From positions 1 to 57,619 of the forward strand of contig CANQIE010000004.1 in NCBI GenBank assembly GCA_947623935.1: a stretch of 57,619 bases of DNA, given 5' to 3'. The notes beneath the pieces are model-generated. The model had not been told where the DNA came from. It ran no database searches and saw only the letters and a program-made list of their open reading frames with translations. This stretch comes from an uncultured Bacilli bacterium (GTDB taxonomy: Bacteria > Bacillota_I > Bacilli_A > RF39 > UBA660). The number at the start of each line of letters is the position of its first letter. The first letter of the stretch is position 1. Positions 18,034-27,699 of the stretch are shown one piece after another. The translations under genes and the position numbers were made by a program.

Positions 18034-20460
18034 TTAAATTTCTCCAATATATTCAAGTAATTTTAAAAATAATTGCATGTATTCTTTTGTAAGTTTCTGT
18101 CTTTTAAGTTTTCTAATTTCAATCCGTTTTTTCTTAATTGGTAACTCAGAAAACATAATCGAAGAGATTTTTTCCTTTAAATAGGTATTGATCTGTAAGT
18201 CCATCAAGATACTATCAATATCATCATTAATTACACGAACGGCATCGATTTCGATATCTTTTCCACGGCAGTTAATGGTAAGTTGTCCGACACTGGGAAC
18301 TTTACTTACCTCTACCACAAAGTCATTTTGTTCAATGTAACTTTTGGTAGGAATGCTCGTACTATTGAAGTAGGCCACAATGGAATCAGCTTCTTTGGTG
18401 TTACGGAAACGAATCTTGTAATCTCGATATTGAGGCACTAATCCGCTCTTTCCTTGAAGTGAACGAATAATCACAGTGTAGTTACTAGGTAAATAGTTAT
18501 AATCTATTTGCGTCGTTAAAAAGTAACCATCTTTATAAAGAGACGTTACTCCATCATCTTCATACAAGTTATAAGTATTGTTCTTTCCCGGGAATACATG
18601 AATTTCCATTTCAGTAGGATTTCCTGTATTATTTTGATTGCTCTTATTTGATAATGGAATAATACTTCCTCCACGAACAAACACCGGATAATCTTCATCA
18701 CGGAAGAAAGAAACTTGTTTCTTATTTCCAGGGAATTTTTTCCCTGTCTTAAAGTCATACCAAATACCTTCTGGAACATAGAAGCGATGAATGGTACGGT
18801 TCATAACCAAATCTTTTTTCGAAAGAATGGGCGCAATCATCATTTCGTCCCCAAAGTAGTATTGATTCCTGTAATCTTCATCATCATAGATCCATGGAAC
18901 CGAATAATATAAAGGTTCAATTAATGGTTTTCCGGTCATAGAATAGGCATAACTTGCCGTATATAAATAAGGAATTAGGCGGTGTCTTAAACGTAAGTAA
19001 TCATCCACGACCGTCATGGTTTTAATATCCCATCTCCAAGGCTCTCTTTTATAGTATTTTCCACGTGCGGAATGGAATCTTAAAATAGGACTAAATACCC
19101 CTAACTGGACATAACGAATATAAAGTTCAGGGTCCTCTATTCCACCATGGTTACCACCAATATCATGGCTCCACCATGAAACTCCTTGATTAGCAGCATT
19201 TTGATTTAAGATAGGAATTTTTCGTAAAGTATCCCAGGTTGCTTCTGTTTCTCCAGAATAAAGTACAGGATACCTATGAGGTGCAATTAAAGCAGGACGC
19301 CCTAAAAGCATTCCTCTTTTCGCATTGGTTCTTGCAAGATCTAAGAATTGATAATGGTTTAATAGCCATAAATCCGTCATACCTTTATCCACTTTATCAT
19401 AATCGTTCCAAAAGAAATCGACCTTCTTAGCTTCTAAAGAATGTAAAAATAATTTCATGTACACATCCATACAAACGGGATTCTCTGGATCAAATGGAAT
19501 AATCGTATCTTCCCCTGGCTTTAAATATTTAACCGCCTCGTTATATAAACTTTCAAACGGATAAATACCTTCGCTTGGATCCACTTGTAGGCCTACTCTT
19601 ATATTATGTTCATGTAACATTTTAATCGTTTCTTCTGGATTCGGGAACAAAGTAGGATTAAAGGTAAATCCTGTTTTCACTTTTGTTCTATTTCCTTTTT
19701 TATCTTGTATTTCTCTTAAGTGCCAATCTTTATCTAAAAGCACCACCGATATAGGAATATCGTGATATTCAAAATTACGTACTAATTCTTCTAAAGAATC
19801 GTTGCTATATTCTGTATTTCTACTCCACCAGTTACCCAAGGCATATCTTGGAATAAAAGAAGGATTTCCCGTCAATTTAAAATAATCTTGTAACGCTAAT
19901 TTAAAATCGTCTTTATATACAAATAAATAAATATCGATACCTGGATTATCTCTTTTCTTGAATGTTCCATCAGATTCAAACAATAGACTATTACTATCAT
20001 CAAAAGAAGCAAAACCATCCAGTGAATAAAGTCCTCTATAAGGAACTCTATTTTTCTTAGATCCATCAAAAGAAGTAAATACGCCCTTTAAATTCCTTGC
20101 TTCGGGATGTCTATAGTACCAAGTCTTATCGGTATCTCGAATATTTACTTTCAAATTATTCATTGGGACTACTTTCCCAGCATCAAAACTCATCTCTTTT
20201 TGATATTCTAATTCCAAGTATTTGGTACGAATTACTAAAAACTTATTATCTTCTTTTACTTCGAAAGCAAAAGGAGGAAAATTACGAAAAAGAGCAAACT
20301 GACTAGGAGCATCATAAAAAATTCCCTTCGGATTATATTCCATACGAATAAGTCTTTCGGTTAAAATGGTAAAACGATATGTTTGTCCAGATATAACAGA
20401 TTGTCCATTCGGATACGCATTCTTCATATCAAATTGAAATTGTTTACCTATATCGTACAC
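18034..20460 (-). CDS. GH31 family alpha-glucosidase
   Basis: KVDFFWNDYDKVD nucleophile-like motif; NQGVSWWSHDIGGNHGG; RFHSARGKYYKREPW. Confidence 0.93.
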   Translation of the reverse strand: MYDIGKQFQFDMKNAYPNGQSVISGQTYRFTILTERLIRMEYNPKGIFYDAPSQFALFRNFPPFAFEVKEDNKFLVIRTKYLELEYQKEMSFDAGKVVPMNNLKVNIRDTDKTWYYRHPEARNLKGVFTSFDGSKKNRVPYRGLYSLDGFASFDDSNSLLFESDGTFKKRDNPGIDIYLFVYKDDFKLALQDYFKLTGNPSFIPRYALGNWWSRNTEYSNDSLEELVRNFEYHDIPISVVLLDKDWHLREIQDKKGNRTKVKTGFTFNPTLFPNPEETIKMLHEHNIRVGLQVDPSEGIYPFESLYNEAVKYLKPGEDTIIPFDPENPVCMDVYMKLFLHSLEAKKVDFFWNDYDKVDKGMTDLWLLNHYQFLDLARTNAKRGMLLGRPALIAPHRYPVLYSGETEATWDTLRKIPILNQNAANQGVSWWSHDIGGNHGGIEDPELYIRYVQLGVFSPILRFHSARGKYYKREPWRWDIKTMTVVDDYLRLRHRLIPYLYTASYAYSMTGKPLIEPLYYSVPWIYDDEDYRNQYYFGDEMMIAPILSKKDLVMNRTIHRFYVPEGIWYDFKTGKKFPGNKKQVSFFRDEDYPVFVRGGSIIPLSNKSNQNNTGNPTEMEIHVFPGKNNTYNLYEDDGVTSLYKDGYFLTTQIDYNYLPSNYTVIIRSLQGKSGLVPQYRDYKIRFRNTKEADSIVAYFNSTSIPTKSYIEQNDFVVEVSKVPSVGQLTINCRGKDIEIDAVRVINDDIDSILMDLQINTYLKEKISSIMFSELPIKKKRIEIRKLKRQKLTKEYMQLFLKLLEYIGEI

Positions 20461-20577
20461 AATATCACCCCATCTATTCTTACTCTATATTATCATATCA
20501 TAAAAAGAAGAAGGTTACAATTATTCCAAAGAAATTTTCTCTTTTTGATTTTATTATATTTAAAATATGAAATCAAA

Positions 20578-20602
20578 AAAATACCTACAATAAAGTAGGT
20601 AT
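20578..20602 (-). terminator. Terminator after the DGR-target-like gene
   Basis: ATACCTAC-6nt-GTAGGTAT perfect 8-bp stem followed by T run on minus strand. Confidence 0.65.
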
Positions 20603-20644
20603 CATTCAAGAATAAAATTTAATTATTTTTTTAAGAAAAGGATG

Positions 20645-22414
20645 CTACGCTCCTATAGGAGCAAGCACAAGGCGAAACGAGCGGTCGACGTTCGCATTGC
20701 CATGGGTGCCATAAAACCAGAACACTCCTGCAGTCGAGCTATAAGTACAGTTGCCGCCGCGTTGGAGCCACGGGGTCGAAGAGATTACAAATCCTTGTTC
20801 ATCTCCATACCAGCCTGGAGTCTCTGATAAAGCATGTCCATAACATACTCCTTTATCGCATGCTGTTGCAGCTGCATCTCCGCTATATAAATCATAATAT
20901 TTTTCGTCTGGAAATGCTCGTCCATTTTCTACTGAACCACTATTTAATACTCCATTGAATCCTGAATTATATTGAGTAGTTCCACCACTTCTTGGTTTAC
21001 CAGTTCCATCATCTAATGCACCCATTACATACTCAATGGTTCCACCACTCATATCATATACTCCTGTTATATTTCCTGTCGTGGATGTTTTTAATCCGTT
21101 TGTTGAAGTATAATCTTCACTACATCTTGCAGCTCCTGTCCGAAATTGACTACAACTATTTATTAATACTTCCGTTTGATCTTTACCATATTTTCCATAT
21201 TTGCTTTGAGATAAGTATACTACTGCTCCCCATTCACTATTCTTACTCATATGTGTATCATAACTGGTTTGACTATTAGAAAATCCGTAAACATTATTAT
21301 TTGTTGTTTGCATCCTTCTACTTACTTCAAAAGCAGTTGATACTCGGATTCCTCTCCATGAAGTTACACTTGGTCTTATTTCTGGAGTATACGTTTCTAT
21401 ATCACATTCAGTATCTACCGAAAAATTTATTGCAGTACATTCTTCTTTACTGCTTGTTTCAAACTTTCCATACCAGAATCCAGTTAATTCATCACTTCCA
21501 AAAGTAAAAGCTGGATGCACTATATAATCATCGGTACTTACTGTATTACTAGTTCCATTGATAAAGTTGACTTTAATTTCCCCTGGATTTAGGTAGCATT
21601 CATAATTACCACTTACAATACTACTTGTGCAATTGCTTTTATATCCTCCAGCATTTTTTATACTTACATAATTGTATTCATATCTTGGAATCCATACCCA
21701 CATCGTGTTGATGTCATCCATAAGTATGGGTGTCCCTGCTTCTGCTGTTTGATAACTCTCTCTTTTCTTAGTACTTACTCCATCATCATCTAATTTTACA
21801 GTTACCGCATTCGCCCATTCTTGATTATAGTAATTGTACCATTGTTTAGTGGTATTTGCTTTTACCCATGACTTTTGACTTTCATCATAAACAACCGGTA
21901 TTAATCCTTCTACTAATTTAGGAGTATTGGGTTCTATCCTTTCATAAGTTTCCGTAATTTTACTTTCATTTTCCGCAACTACTAAAGTTTTATTGCTTAA
22001 TCCACATCTTCCATAAAAAGTTATAGTCTCATCACTAGTTCCATTATTCTTTAATCTTAAAATGTATGTCTTTGTATTTCCTATTGCTAAACTTTCTACT
22101 TCTATTGCACTTTCATTACTACTTGCTGCTGAAACTTCTATATTGTTTCCACTATAAGTGATTGTAGAGTGAATATTCGTTAAACTTTGATTGGTTAAAG
22201 TGATTTCTATCTCTCTTTCTGCACCAGCTTTTAAAGTTATTTGATTGTTTGTTAAATCTTTGCTTTCAATAGGACAAGAAACGTTTCCTACCGCAATGTT
22301 AAGGGCACCTTTCTTTTCAATTTTTATGGTGAAAAGTGCATAACTAAAACTAATAATCCCTACAATCATTAAAGTTATTACTATGCTAAATAGAATTTTA
22401 ACTTTATCTTTCAA
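20645..22414 (-). CDS. Membrane-anchored surface protein with C-terminal FGE/C-type-lectin-like domain; putative DGR variable protein
   Basis: N-terminal TM, Ig-like region, WVWIPRYEYNY, DMSGGTIEYVMG and C-terminal RGGNCTYSSTAGVFWFYGTHGNANVDRSFRLVLAPIGA. Confidence 0.75.
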   Translation of the reverse strand: MKDKVKILFSIVITLMIVGIISFSYALFTIKIEKKGALNIAVGNVSCPIESKDLTNNQITLKAGAEREIEITLTNQSLTNIHSTITYSGNNIEVSAASSNESAIEVESLAIGNTKTYILRLKNNGTSDETITFYGRCGLSNKTLVVAENESKITETYERIEPNTPKLVEGLIPVVYDESQKSWVKANTTKQWYNYYNQEWANAVTVKLDDDGVSTKKRESYQTAEAGTPILMDDINTMWVWIPRYEYNYVSIKNAGGYKSNCTSSIVSGNYECYLNPGEIKVNFINGTSNTVSTDDYIVHPAFTFGSDELTGFWYGKFETSSKEECTAINFSVDTECDIETYTPEIRPSVTSWRGIRVSTAFEVSRRMQTTNNNVYGFSNSQTSYDTHMSKNSEWGAVVYLSQSKYGKYGKDQTEVLINSCSQFRTGAARCSEDYTSTNGLKTSTTGNITGVYDMSGGTIEYVMGALDDGTGKPRSGGTTQYNSGFNGVLNSGSVENGRAFPDEKYYDLYSGDAAATACDKGVCYGHALSETPGWYGDEQGFVISSTPWLQRGGNCTYSSTAGVFWFYGTHGNANVDRSFRLVLAPIGA

Positions 22415-22517
22415 ATTAAAACACCTCTTTCTATAGTATTTACTTTCCTATTTTTACTTATAACATAAGTATAAAATTAGATATTCTATTCGTCAAGAGA
22501 GTTCTTTAAAGAGAAGA

Positions 22518-23528
22518 TTAAAACGTGACAAATTGTTTCCACTTTTCTTCTAATGCTTTTCTTTCATTTTCCGATAAGGAATCTATTTCCTTGATTTCAA
22601 CTTCTTCTCTATCAAATACTTTATAATCTGTTAATACTATGGCAATGTTACTTTCTAAAGATAAAGTATCTTTCAAAAAAGAGATTTTAATATTAAGATT
22701 ACTGTTATTTAAATCATCTTTTTCCTTATCGATGATGAAGTCTACACTATAAGGCAAATCGTACCATGAAGAATCTAGATGAATTAATATTTCTTTATCT
22801 TGAACTTGAATAGTTCCAGATATATTTTGCCCATCGCTTTTATAACTACTAAAAGTATATTCGGTTTCTTTTACTAATTCATAACGGGTGTTATCTTGGT
22901 TATTTGTAAGTGAAAAAAGTTCTTTATTTTCTAGACTTTGATAACTAAACGTATAATTGTTTTTTTCTAACTCCATCAAAAGAATATGGTTCATGCCTTT
23001 AATATAAAGATTGATTTCTTCATCTTCTGATAGTCTTAATGTATATTTACGTACTCTTTCCTCTTTCCCATTTAATGAAAGCGTTATATCTTTTGTTGTA
23101 CTCGATTCAAACTGTTTTCCTTCTTTTAAAGATTTTATGAGATTTGATATTTGTTCTTTATTCATGAAGAAATCTTGATTTATAGTTGTATGATAATATT
23201 CTTGATCGAGTTCAAAATAAAGATCTTTCTCTTGTTTCCATACATTAAAAGAAACAGGTTCTGCTTCAAAAAGATTTTCTAAAGATTTTGAAATGGTGGT
23301 GCTTATTTCCATCGTGGAATTTTCGTTTAAAAGAGCAAAATAAGGGCTATTTAAGTCTTCTACGATTTGGTTTATACTTTTGTTCATTTTAGAAAGATTG
23401 GTTATTAATAATTTACTAGGATCAGATAGAGCATAAATGACATAAAAGATCCCCATGCAGCCTATGATAGTGACTAAAACAATGATAACACCTAATAAGG
23501 GATTAGGTTTTACTTTGGTATTGTTCAT
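22518..23528 (-). CDS. Membrane-anchored hypothetical protein
   Basis: N-terminal TM LLGVIIVLVTIIGCMGIFYVIYAL and a long extracellular domain. Confidence 0.65.
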   Translation of the reverse strand: MNNTKVKPNPLLGVIIVLVTIIGCMGIFYVIYALSDPSKLLITNLSKMNKSINQIVEDLNSPYFALLNENSTMEISTTISKSLENLFEAEPVSFNVWKQEKDLYFELDQEYYHTTINQDFFMNKEQISNLIKSLKEGKQFESSTTKDITLSLNGKEERVRKYTLRLSEDEEINLYIKGMNHILLMELEKNNYTFSYQSLENKELFSLTNNQDNTRYELVKETEYTFSSYKSDGQNISGTIQVQDKEILIHLDSSWYDLPYSVDFIIDKEKDDLNNSNLNIKISFLKDTLSLESNIAIVLTDYKVFDREEVEIKEIDSLSENERKALEEKWKQFVTF

Positions 23529-23536
23529 AGCGTCTC

Positions 23537-24730
23537 CTATTTATCGATAAACATAACGTAGTATTCATCGAAGGTTAGATTATTTTCTTTCATGTAAGTG
23601 GCAATTTCTACTCCGACATAACGGAAGTGCCATGCTTCATAACTGTAACCCGTAATCTTTTCTTTTCCTTTAGGGTAACGTAATATAAAGCCATATTCGT
23701 GCGCATGTTCTGTTAACCATTTATATTCTTTGGTATTCGCAAACACACTGGTTTCACTTTGGGCAATATCGATAACAAGTCCTGTTTGATGTTCTGAAAA
23801 ACCAGGGCGAGCTGCTATTTCATCGGCTCTTTTACTACCATATAATTTGACATAGTCGTTGTAGAGACTTTCTTGTTGTTGATACGTTCTATAGGAACTT
23901 CTTGCTCTCATCGTAAGTCCTTCTTTGGAAGCATCATCGACCATTTTAATAAAAGCTTCTTCAGCTACTCTAGACATATACTGATTTCCATTGATACAAT
24001 AACTACTTGGAATTTCCACTAAGTCATCCGGTACATAGTTTTCACTTAATTTACGATATTTATTGGCTAATACATCGATAGAGAAATCATGAATCTCAAT
24101 GGCATCTTCATAAAAATCACGGTCTAATCCAATATTGACCTGTACGACCGCATCTTGATCCATGGCTACGGTTTTTGCTTGGTATTCTTTATAACGATCT
24201 AGATAAGCTAATTTGGCATAGTCGTATTTTAAATACCGAAGCGTATTGGGTTGATAATCTTTTTCAAGAAAACTTGTTATATCTTCATCGTTTCCCGTTT
24301 TTAAAATAGCATCAATTTCTTCAACACTATAACCTTTGGCAAAGAGTTCATTAATATGTTTGGTAAATTGTTCTTGATCTTGATATGAAACTTGAGCATA
24401 GATATCGATGTTCTCTTTCTTAAAGTCTTTACTTGAAAGCGCTTTATCTAGTGCTTTATTGTCTTTATGTTTAGAGGCATAATCCTTTAGTCCTTGACTA
24501 AATATGACGTCTACTGCTTCTTTTGAATAACCATAGGACGCAATCTCATTTTTTTGGATTTGAACATAAGTAAAAGGCACCACAATTAAAAGAAGAAGAA
24601 CACCTACTATTCCTAATAATTTCATTCCTTTTTTAGATAATTTTAATTTCTTTTTAACGGCCATAGCCCCACCTCTATTCTCTATTCGATTATAGCATAG
24701 ATAAGAAATCTTTTTCAACAATAGGATCAT
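23537..24730 (-). CDS. VanY/M15B-type D-alanyl-D-alanine carboxypeptidase
   Basis: ARSSYRTYQQQESLYNDYV..ARPGFSEHQTGLVIDIAQ..YEAWHFRYVG zinc-ligand motifs. Confidence 0.93.
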   Translation of the reverse strand: MILLLKKISYLCYNRIENRGGAMAVKKKLKLSKKGMKLLGIVGVLLLLIVVPFTYVQIQKNEIASYGYSKEAVDVIFSQGLKDYASKHKDNKALDKALSSKDFKKENIDIYAQVSYQDQEQFTKHINELFAKGYSVEEIDAILKTGNDEDITSFLEKDYQPNTLRYLKYDYAKLAYLDRYKEYQAKTVAMDQDAVVQVNIGLDRDFYEDAIEIHDFSIDVLANKYRKLSENYVPDDLVEIPSSYCINGNQYMSRVAEEAFIKMVDDASKEGLTMRARSSYRTYQQQESLYNDYVKLYGSKRADEIAARPGFSEHQTGLVIDIAQSETSVFANTKEYKWLTEHAHEYGFILRYPKGKEKITGYSYEAWHFRYVGVEIATYMKENNLTFDEYYVMFIDK

Positions 24731-24741
24731 TATTTGTTATA

Positions 24742-25689
24742 ATGAAAGAGGTGAGATGTATGAATACTTTTCCTTATAGTGATAGCAATAAACGTTACCA
24801 CACACTCGACTATTTTCATAAAAAGAAGTTTGCATCGAAAGTTTTTAAAGTCAGTTTGAATTTAGGTTTAACGTGTCCTAATCGGGATGGAACCAAAGGC
24901 GTTGGAGGATGTATCTATTGTTCTAATTTAAGTGGCGACTTTGCGGGGAACAAAGAAGAAGATTTAAAGACCCAATTTGAAAGTGTAAAAGAGGTACTTT
25001 TAAAGAAATGGCCTAATAGTCTTTATATTGCTTATTTTCAAGCAGGAACGAATACCTATGCACCACTTTCCTTTTTAAAAGAAAAGTTTGAGGAAGTTTT
25101 AACTTACGATAAAGTAGTAGGTCTTCATATTGCAACAAGACCTGATGCCATTAGTGAAGAGTGTATTTCCTATTTAAAAGAACTAAGTAAAAAAACCTAT
25201 TTAGTCGTTGAACTAGGATTACAATCCATGCATGAAAAAACGGCTAAGTTTATTAACCGTGGACATGATCTTGCCTGTTTTGATTCCATGGTAAAACGCT
25301 TACGAAAAGAAAACATCAATGTCATTGTTCATATCATTAATGGACTTCCTTATGAGACTAAAGAAGATATGCTTGAGACGGTTAAGTACTTAAATACTTT
25401 GGATATTCAAGGCATTAAAATTCACATGCTCCATGTTTTAAAAAATACCCCTTTAGGGTTACTTTATCAGACCAAACCATTTCCCATTTTAACAAGAGAA
25501 GAATATGTTGATATTGTGGTAGATGAGTTACGACTACTCCGCCCTGAAATCGTCATTCACCGGATTACAGGAGATCCCAAAGAAGAAGATTTAATCGAAC
25601 CGAAATGGCTTATTAAAAAGTTCGGTGTCTTAAATGAAATCGATAAAGAAATGGTCAAAAGAGATTGCTATCAAGGTGATAGGTTATAA
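24742..25689 (+). CDS. TIGR01212/YhcC-family radical SAM protein
   Basis: LGLTCPNRDGTKGVGGCIYCS cluster motif; LVVELGLQSMHEKT. Confidence 0.92.
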   Translation: MKEVRCMNTFPYSDSNKRYHTLDYFHKKKFASKVFKVSLNLGLTCPNRDGTKGVGGCIYCSNLSGDFAGNKEEDLKTQFESVKEVLLKKWPNSLYIAYFQAGTNTYAPLSFLKEKFEEVLTYDKVVGLHIATRPDAISEECISYLKELSKKTYLVVELGLQSMHEKTAKFINRGHDLACFDSMVKRLRKENINVIVHIINGLPYETKEDMLETVKYLNTLDIQGIKIHMLHVLKNTPLGLLYQTKPFPILTREEYVDIVVDELRLLRPEIVIHRITGDPKEEDLIEPKWLIKKFGVLNEIDKEMVKRDCYQGDRL

Positions 25690-25733
25690 ATTAAAAGAAA
25701 TCGGTCATACTATCCTGTAGGAGGATCCTATTT

Positions 25734-26255
25734 ATGCCGATTTATTTATTATGTTTAGAAATCTTTTTTGCCAGAATCATCGATGTTTCTTTAGGTACTT
25801 TTCGTACGATTATTACGGTCAAAGGAAAATCTTTTTATGCTGCCATGATCGGTTTTTTTGAAGTCTTAGTTTGGTTTTTAGTTGTAAAAGAGGCCCTTAA
25901 TACTACCGAGACGGGTATTTGGATTGGAATTAGTTATGCTTTAGGGTTTGCCGCTGGAACTTATATTGGAAGTGTGTTATCACAAAAACTCATTAAGGGA
26001 AAACTCTCCGTTCAGGTTATTACCAGTAGTCATAACGAAAAATTAATTGATGAAATACGCAACCAAGGTTATGCTGTATCCGTTATGGACATCGATGGAA
26101 AAAATAAAGAAGAAGATAAATATATGTTATTTATCGAAATCGACGATTATCGACTCGAAGAATTACAAAAAATCATTCGTAAAAATGATAAAAAAGCCTT
26201 TTTAGTCGTAAATGAGACCAAACTGGTACAAAATGGATATTTTGTAAAAAAATAA
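25734..26255 (+). CDS. UPF0316/DUF2179 membrane protein
   Basis: RIIDVSLGTFRTIITVKGKSFYAAMIGFFEVLVW; C-terminal DUF2179-like region. Confidence 0.88.
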   Translation: MPIYLLCLEIFFARIIDVSLGTFRTIITVKGKSFYAAMIGFFEVLVWFLVVKEALNTTETGIWIGISYALGFAAGTYIGSVLSQKLIKGKLSVQVITSSHNEKLIDEIRNQGYAVSVMDIDGKNKEEDKYMLFIEIDDYRLEELQKIIRKNDKKAFLVVNETKLVQNGYFVKK

Positions 26256-26306
26256 AAATCCTAGACGAAGCTAGGATTTCAAAACAACGTCACTAGAACT
26301 AGTGAC
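26256..26306. terminator. Two consecutive hairpins between convergent transcription units
   Basis: AAATCCTAG-acgaag-CTAGGATTT (26256-26279) and GTCACTAG-AA-CTAGTGAC (26289-26306). Confidence 0.75.
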
Positions 26307-26351
26307 ATTATTATTTTATGTGGAAGAATAAAAATTATACCTTTCATTTTA

Positions 26352-27065
26352 TTATTCTACTATTCTTTTTATAGAACTAATTTTAAAATCTACATTTTTT
26401 ATAATACTTCTACAAAACTCACATCGATTTCCTACCACATTTGCTCCACAATTAGGACATTTTACCACATTTTCTTTTTCAAAATCTTTTCTAAAAGTGA
26501 CCTCAAATTTCTCCGTCATTGGTTTTTCCCTATCTCCACTAATAAGATGTCCGTTGTGATCAAGAACATAGTTAATATAGGAAACTTCAATCATTAAAGA
26601 AGCCGTTTGTTTATATGAAGTACTATCTACTTCATATAAAGTGACCTTCTTTCTCTGAATATCGTTGATAATCCTTTTCCTTCCTACTTTTAAATCAAGA
26701 CTAATACCCGTATAGTATTGATAAAAAAGCTGTTTAGTGCTAATCATCTTCATCATGTTATAATCTAAATTGTTATAAGCTTCTTCAAACTTAACAAAAA
26801 GATCATAAAAGAAATCTTTCAGAGGATCTATATCCTCCGTATTAAAAATTGCTAACTTATTTTTGGATACATCTCTATAAACTTTTTTCTCTTTAGTATT
26901 ATCACTCGCTCTATAATCTACGATATTGTTTTTAAAATATTTTCTACTATTTATTCTTCTAATTGTATTAGCAATAGCTCGACCGATGAACACCCAAAAT
27001 AGTAAAGGGACTGTATCAAATACAATAAAAAAGATAAAACTCAAAAATACTTGTGTAAAATCCAT
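26352..27065 (-). CDS. Tim44-like domain membrane protein with C-terminal zinc ribbon
   Basis: N-terminal TM; MMKMISTKQLFYQYYTGI Tim44-like region; CPNCGANVVGNRCEFC. Confidence 0.75.
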   Translation of the reverse strand: MDFTQVFLSFIFFIVFDTVPLLFWVFIGRAIANTIRRINSRKYFKNNIVDYRASDNTKEKKVYRDVSKNKLAIFNTEDIDPLKDFFYDLFVKFEEAYNNLDYNMMKMISTKQLFYQYYTGISLDLKVGRKRIINDIQRKKVTLYEVDSTSYKQTASLMIEVSYINYVLDHNGHLISGDREKPMTEKFEVTFRKDFEKENVVKCPNCGANVVGNRCEFCRSIIKNVDFKISSIKRIVE

Positions 27066-27094
27066 TTTCTATTCACCCTCTTTCCTATTAAAAT

Positions 27095-27685
27095 TTATCC
27101 TTTGTAATGGGGATTCACTAACGTTCTACGACAATAAGAACATTTTCCTGTTTTTTTAGATAAAATATTATCTGCTCCACAATAAGGGCAATGCACATAA
27201 TTTGTATTTTTAGCTTTTTCTCTTTTGATTTTCATTTCCATATCATTTGCTTTTGATATTTCTGCATTTCTACTTTCAGTTTTATTTATATAATTTCTAA
27301 TTTCACTATTAATTTTGTTACTTACTTTATTAAAGATTTTTCTAAAAATAAATGATAGTATTAAAAATATGATGCCAATAGAGATTAATAATTTACTAAA
27401 CTTTATAAAATTTATATTATATAAGTCAGAAGTTAATATATTACTTAAATATGGAATTGTATCTGTTTTTATTTTTACAAGATCTAAGATGCTTGATAAA
27501 AATTTGGGAACAAGAAGAAGAATTCCTACTGAGAGAATAATTATGGGTGTAGAAATTTTTTTCCTATTACTATATACAAAATATCTTAAAATTAATAAAC
27601 AAATACCTAAAAATGGAATGAAATAAAGAGTTACCAATATAATTGGAATACTGGCTAAAAGTTTTATAAAAAAATTTTCTTTCAT
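27095..27685 (-). CDS. Multi-TM membrane protein with C-terminal zinc ribbon
   Basis: Three to four TM segments; CPYCGADNILSKKTGKCSYC. Confidence 0.75.
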   Translation of the reverse strand: MKENFFIKLLASIPIILVTLYFIPFLGICLLILRYFVYSNRKKISTPIIILSVGILLLVPKFLSSILDLVKIKTDTIPYLSNILTSDLYNINFIKFSKLLISIGIIFLILSFIFRKIFNKVSNKINSEIRNYINKTESRNAEISKANDMEMKIKREKAKNTNYVHCPYCGADNILSKKTGKCSYCRRTLVNPHYKG

Positions 27686-27699
27686 TTTCCATTCCCCTA

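Noticed and set aside
20541-20602. Hairpins after the DGR-like gene considered as a DGR cruciform element
   Set aside because: AT-rich loop, and a T run follows on the minus strand, so a terminator is the simpler explanation.
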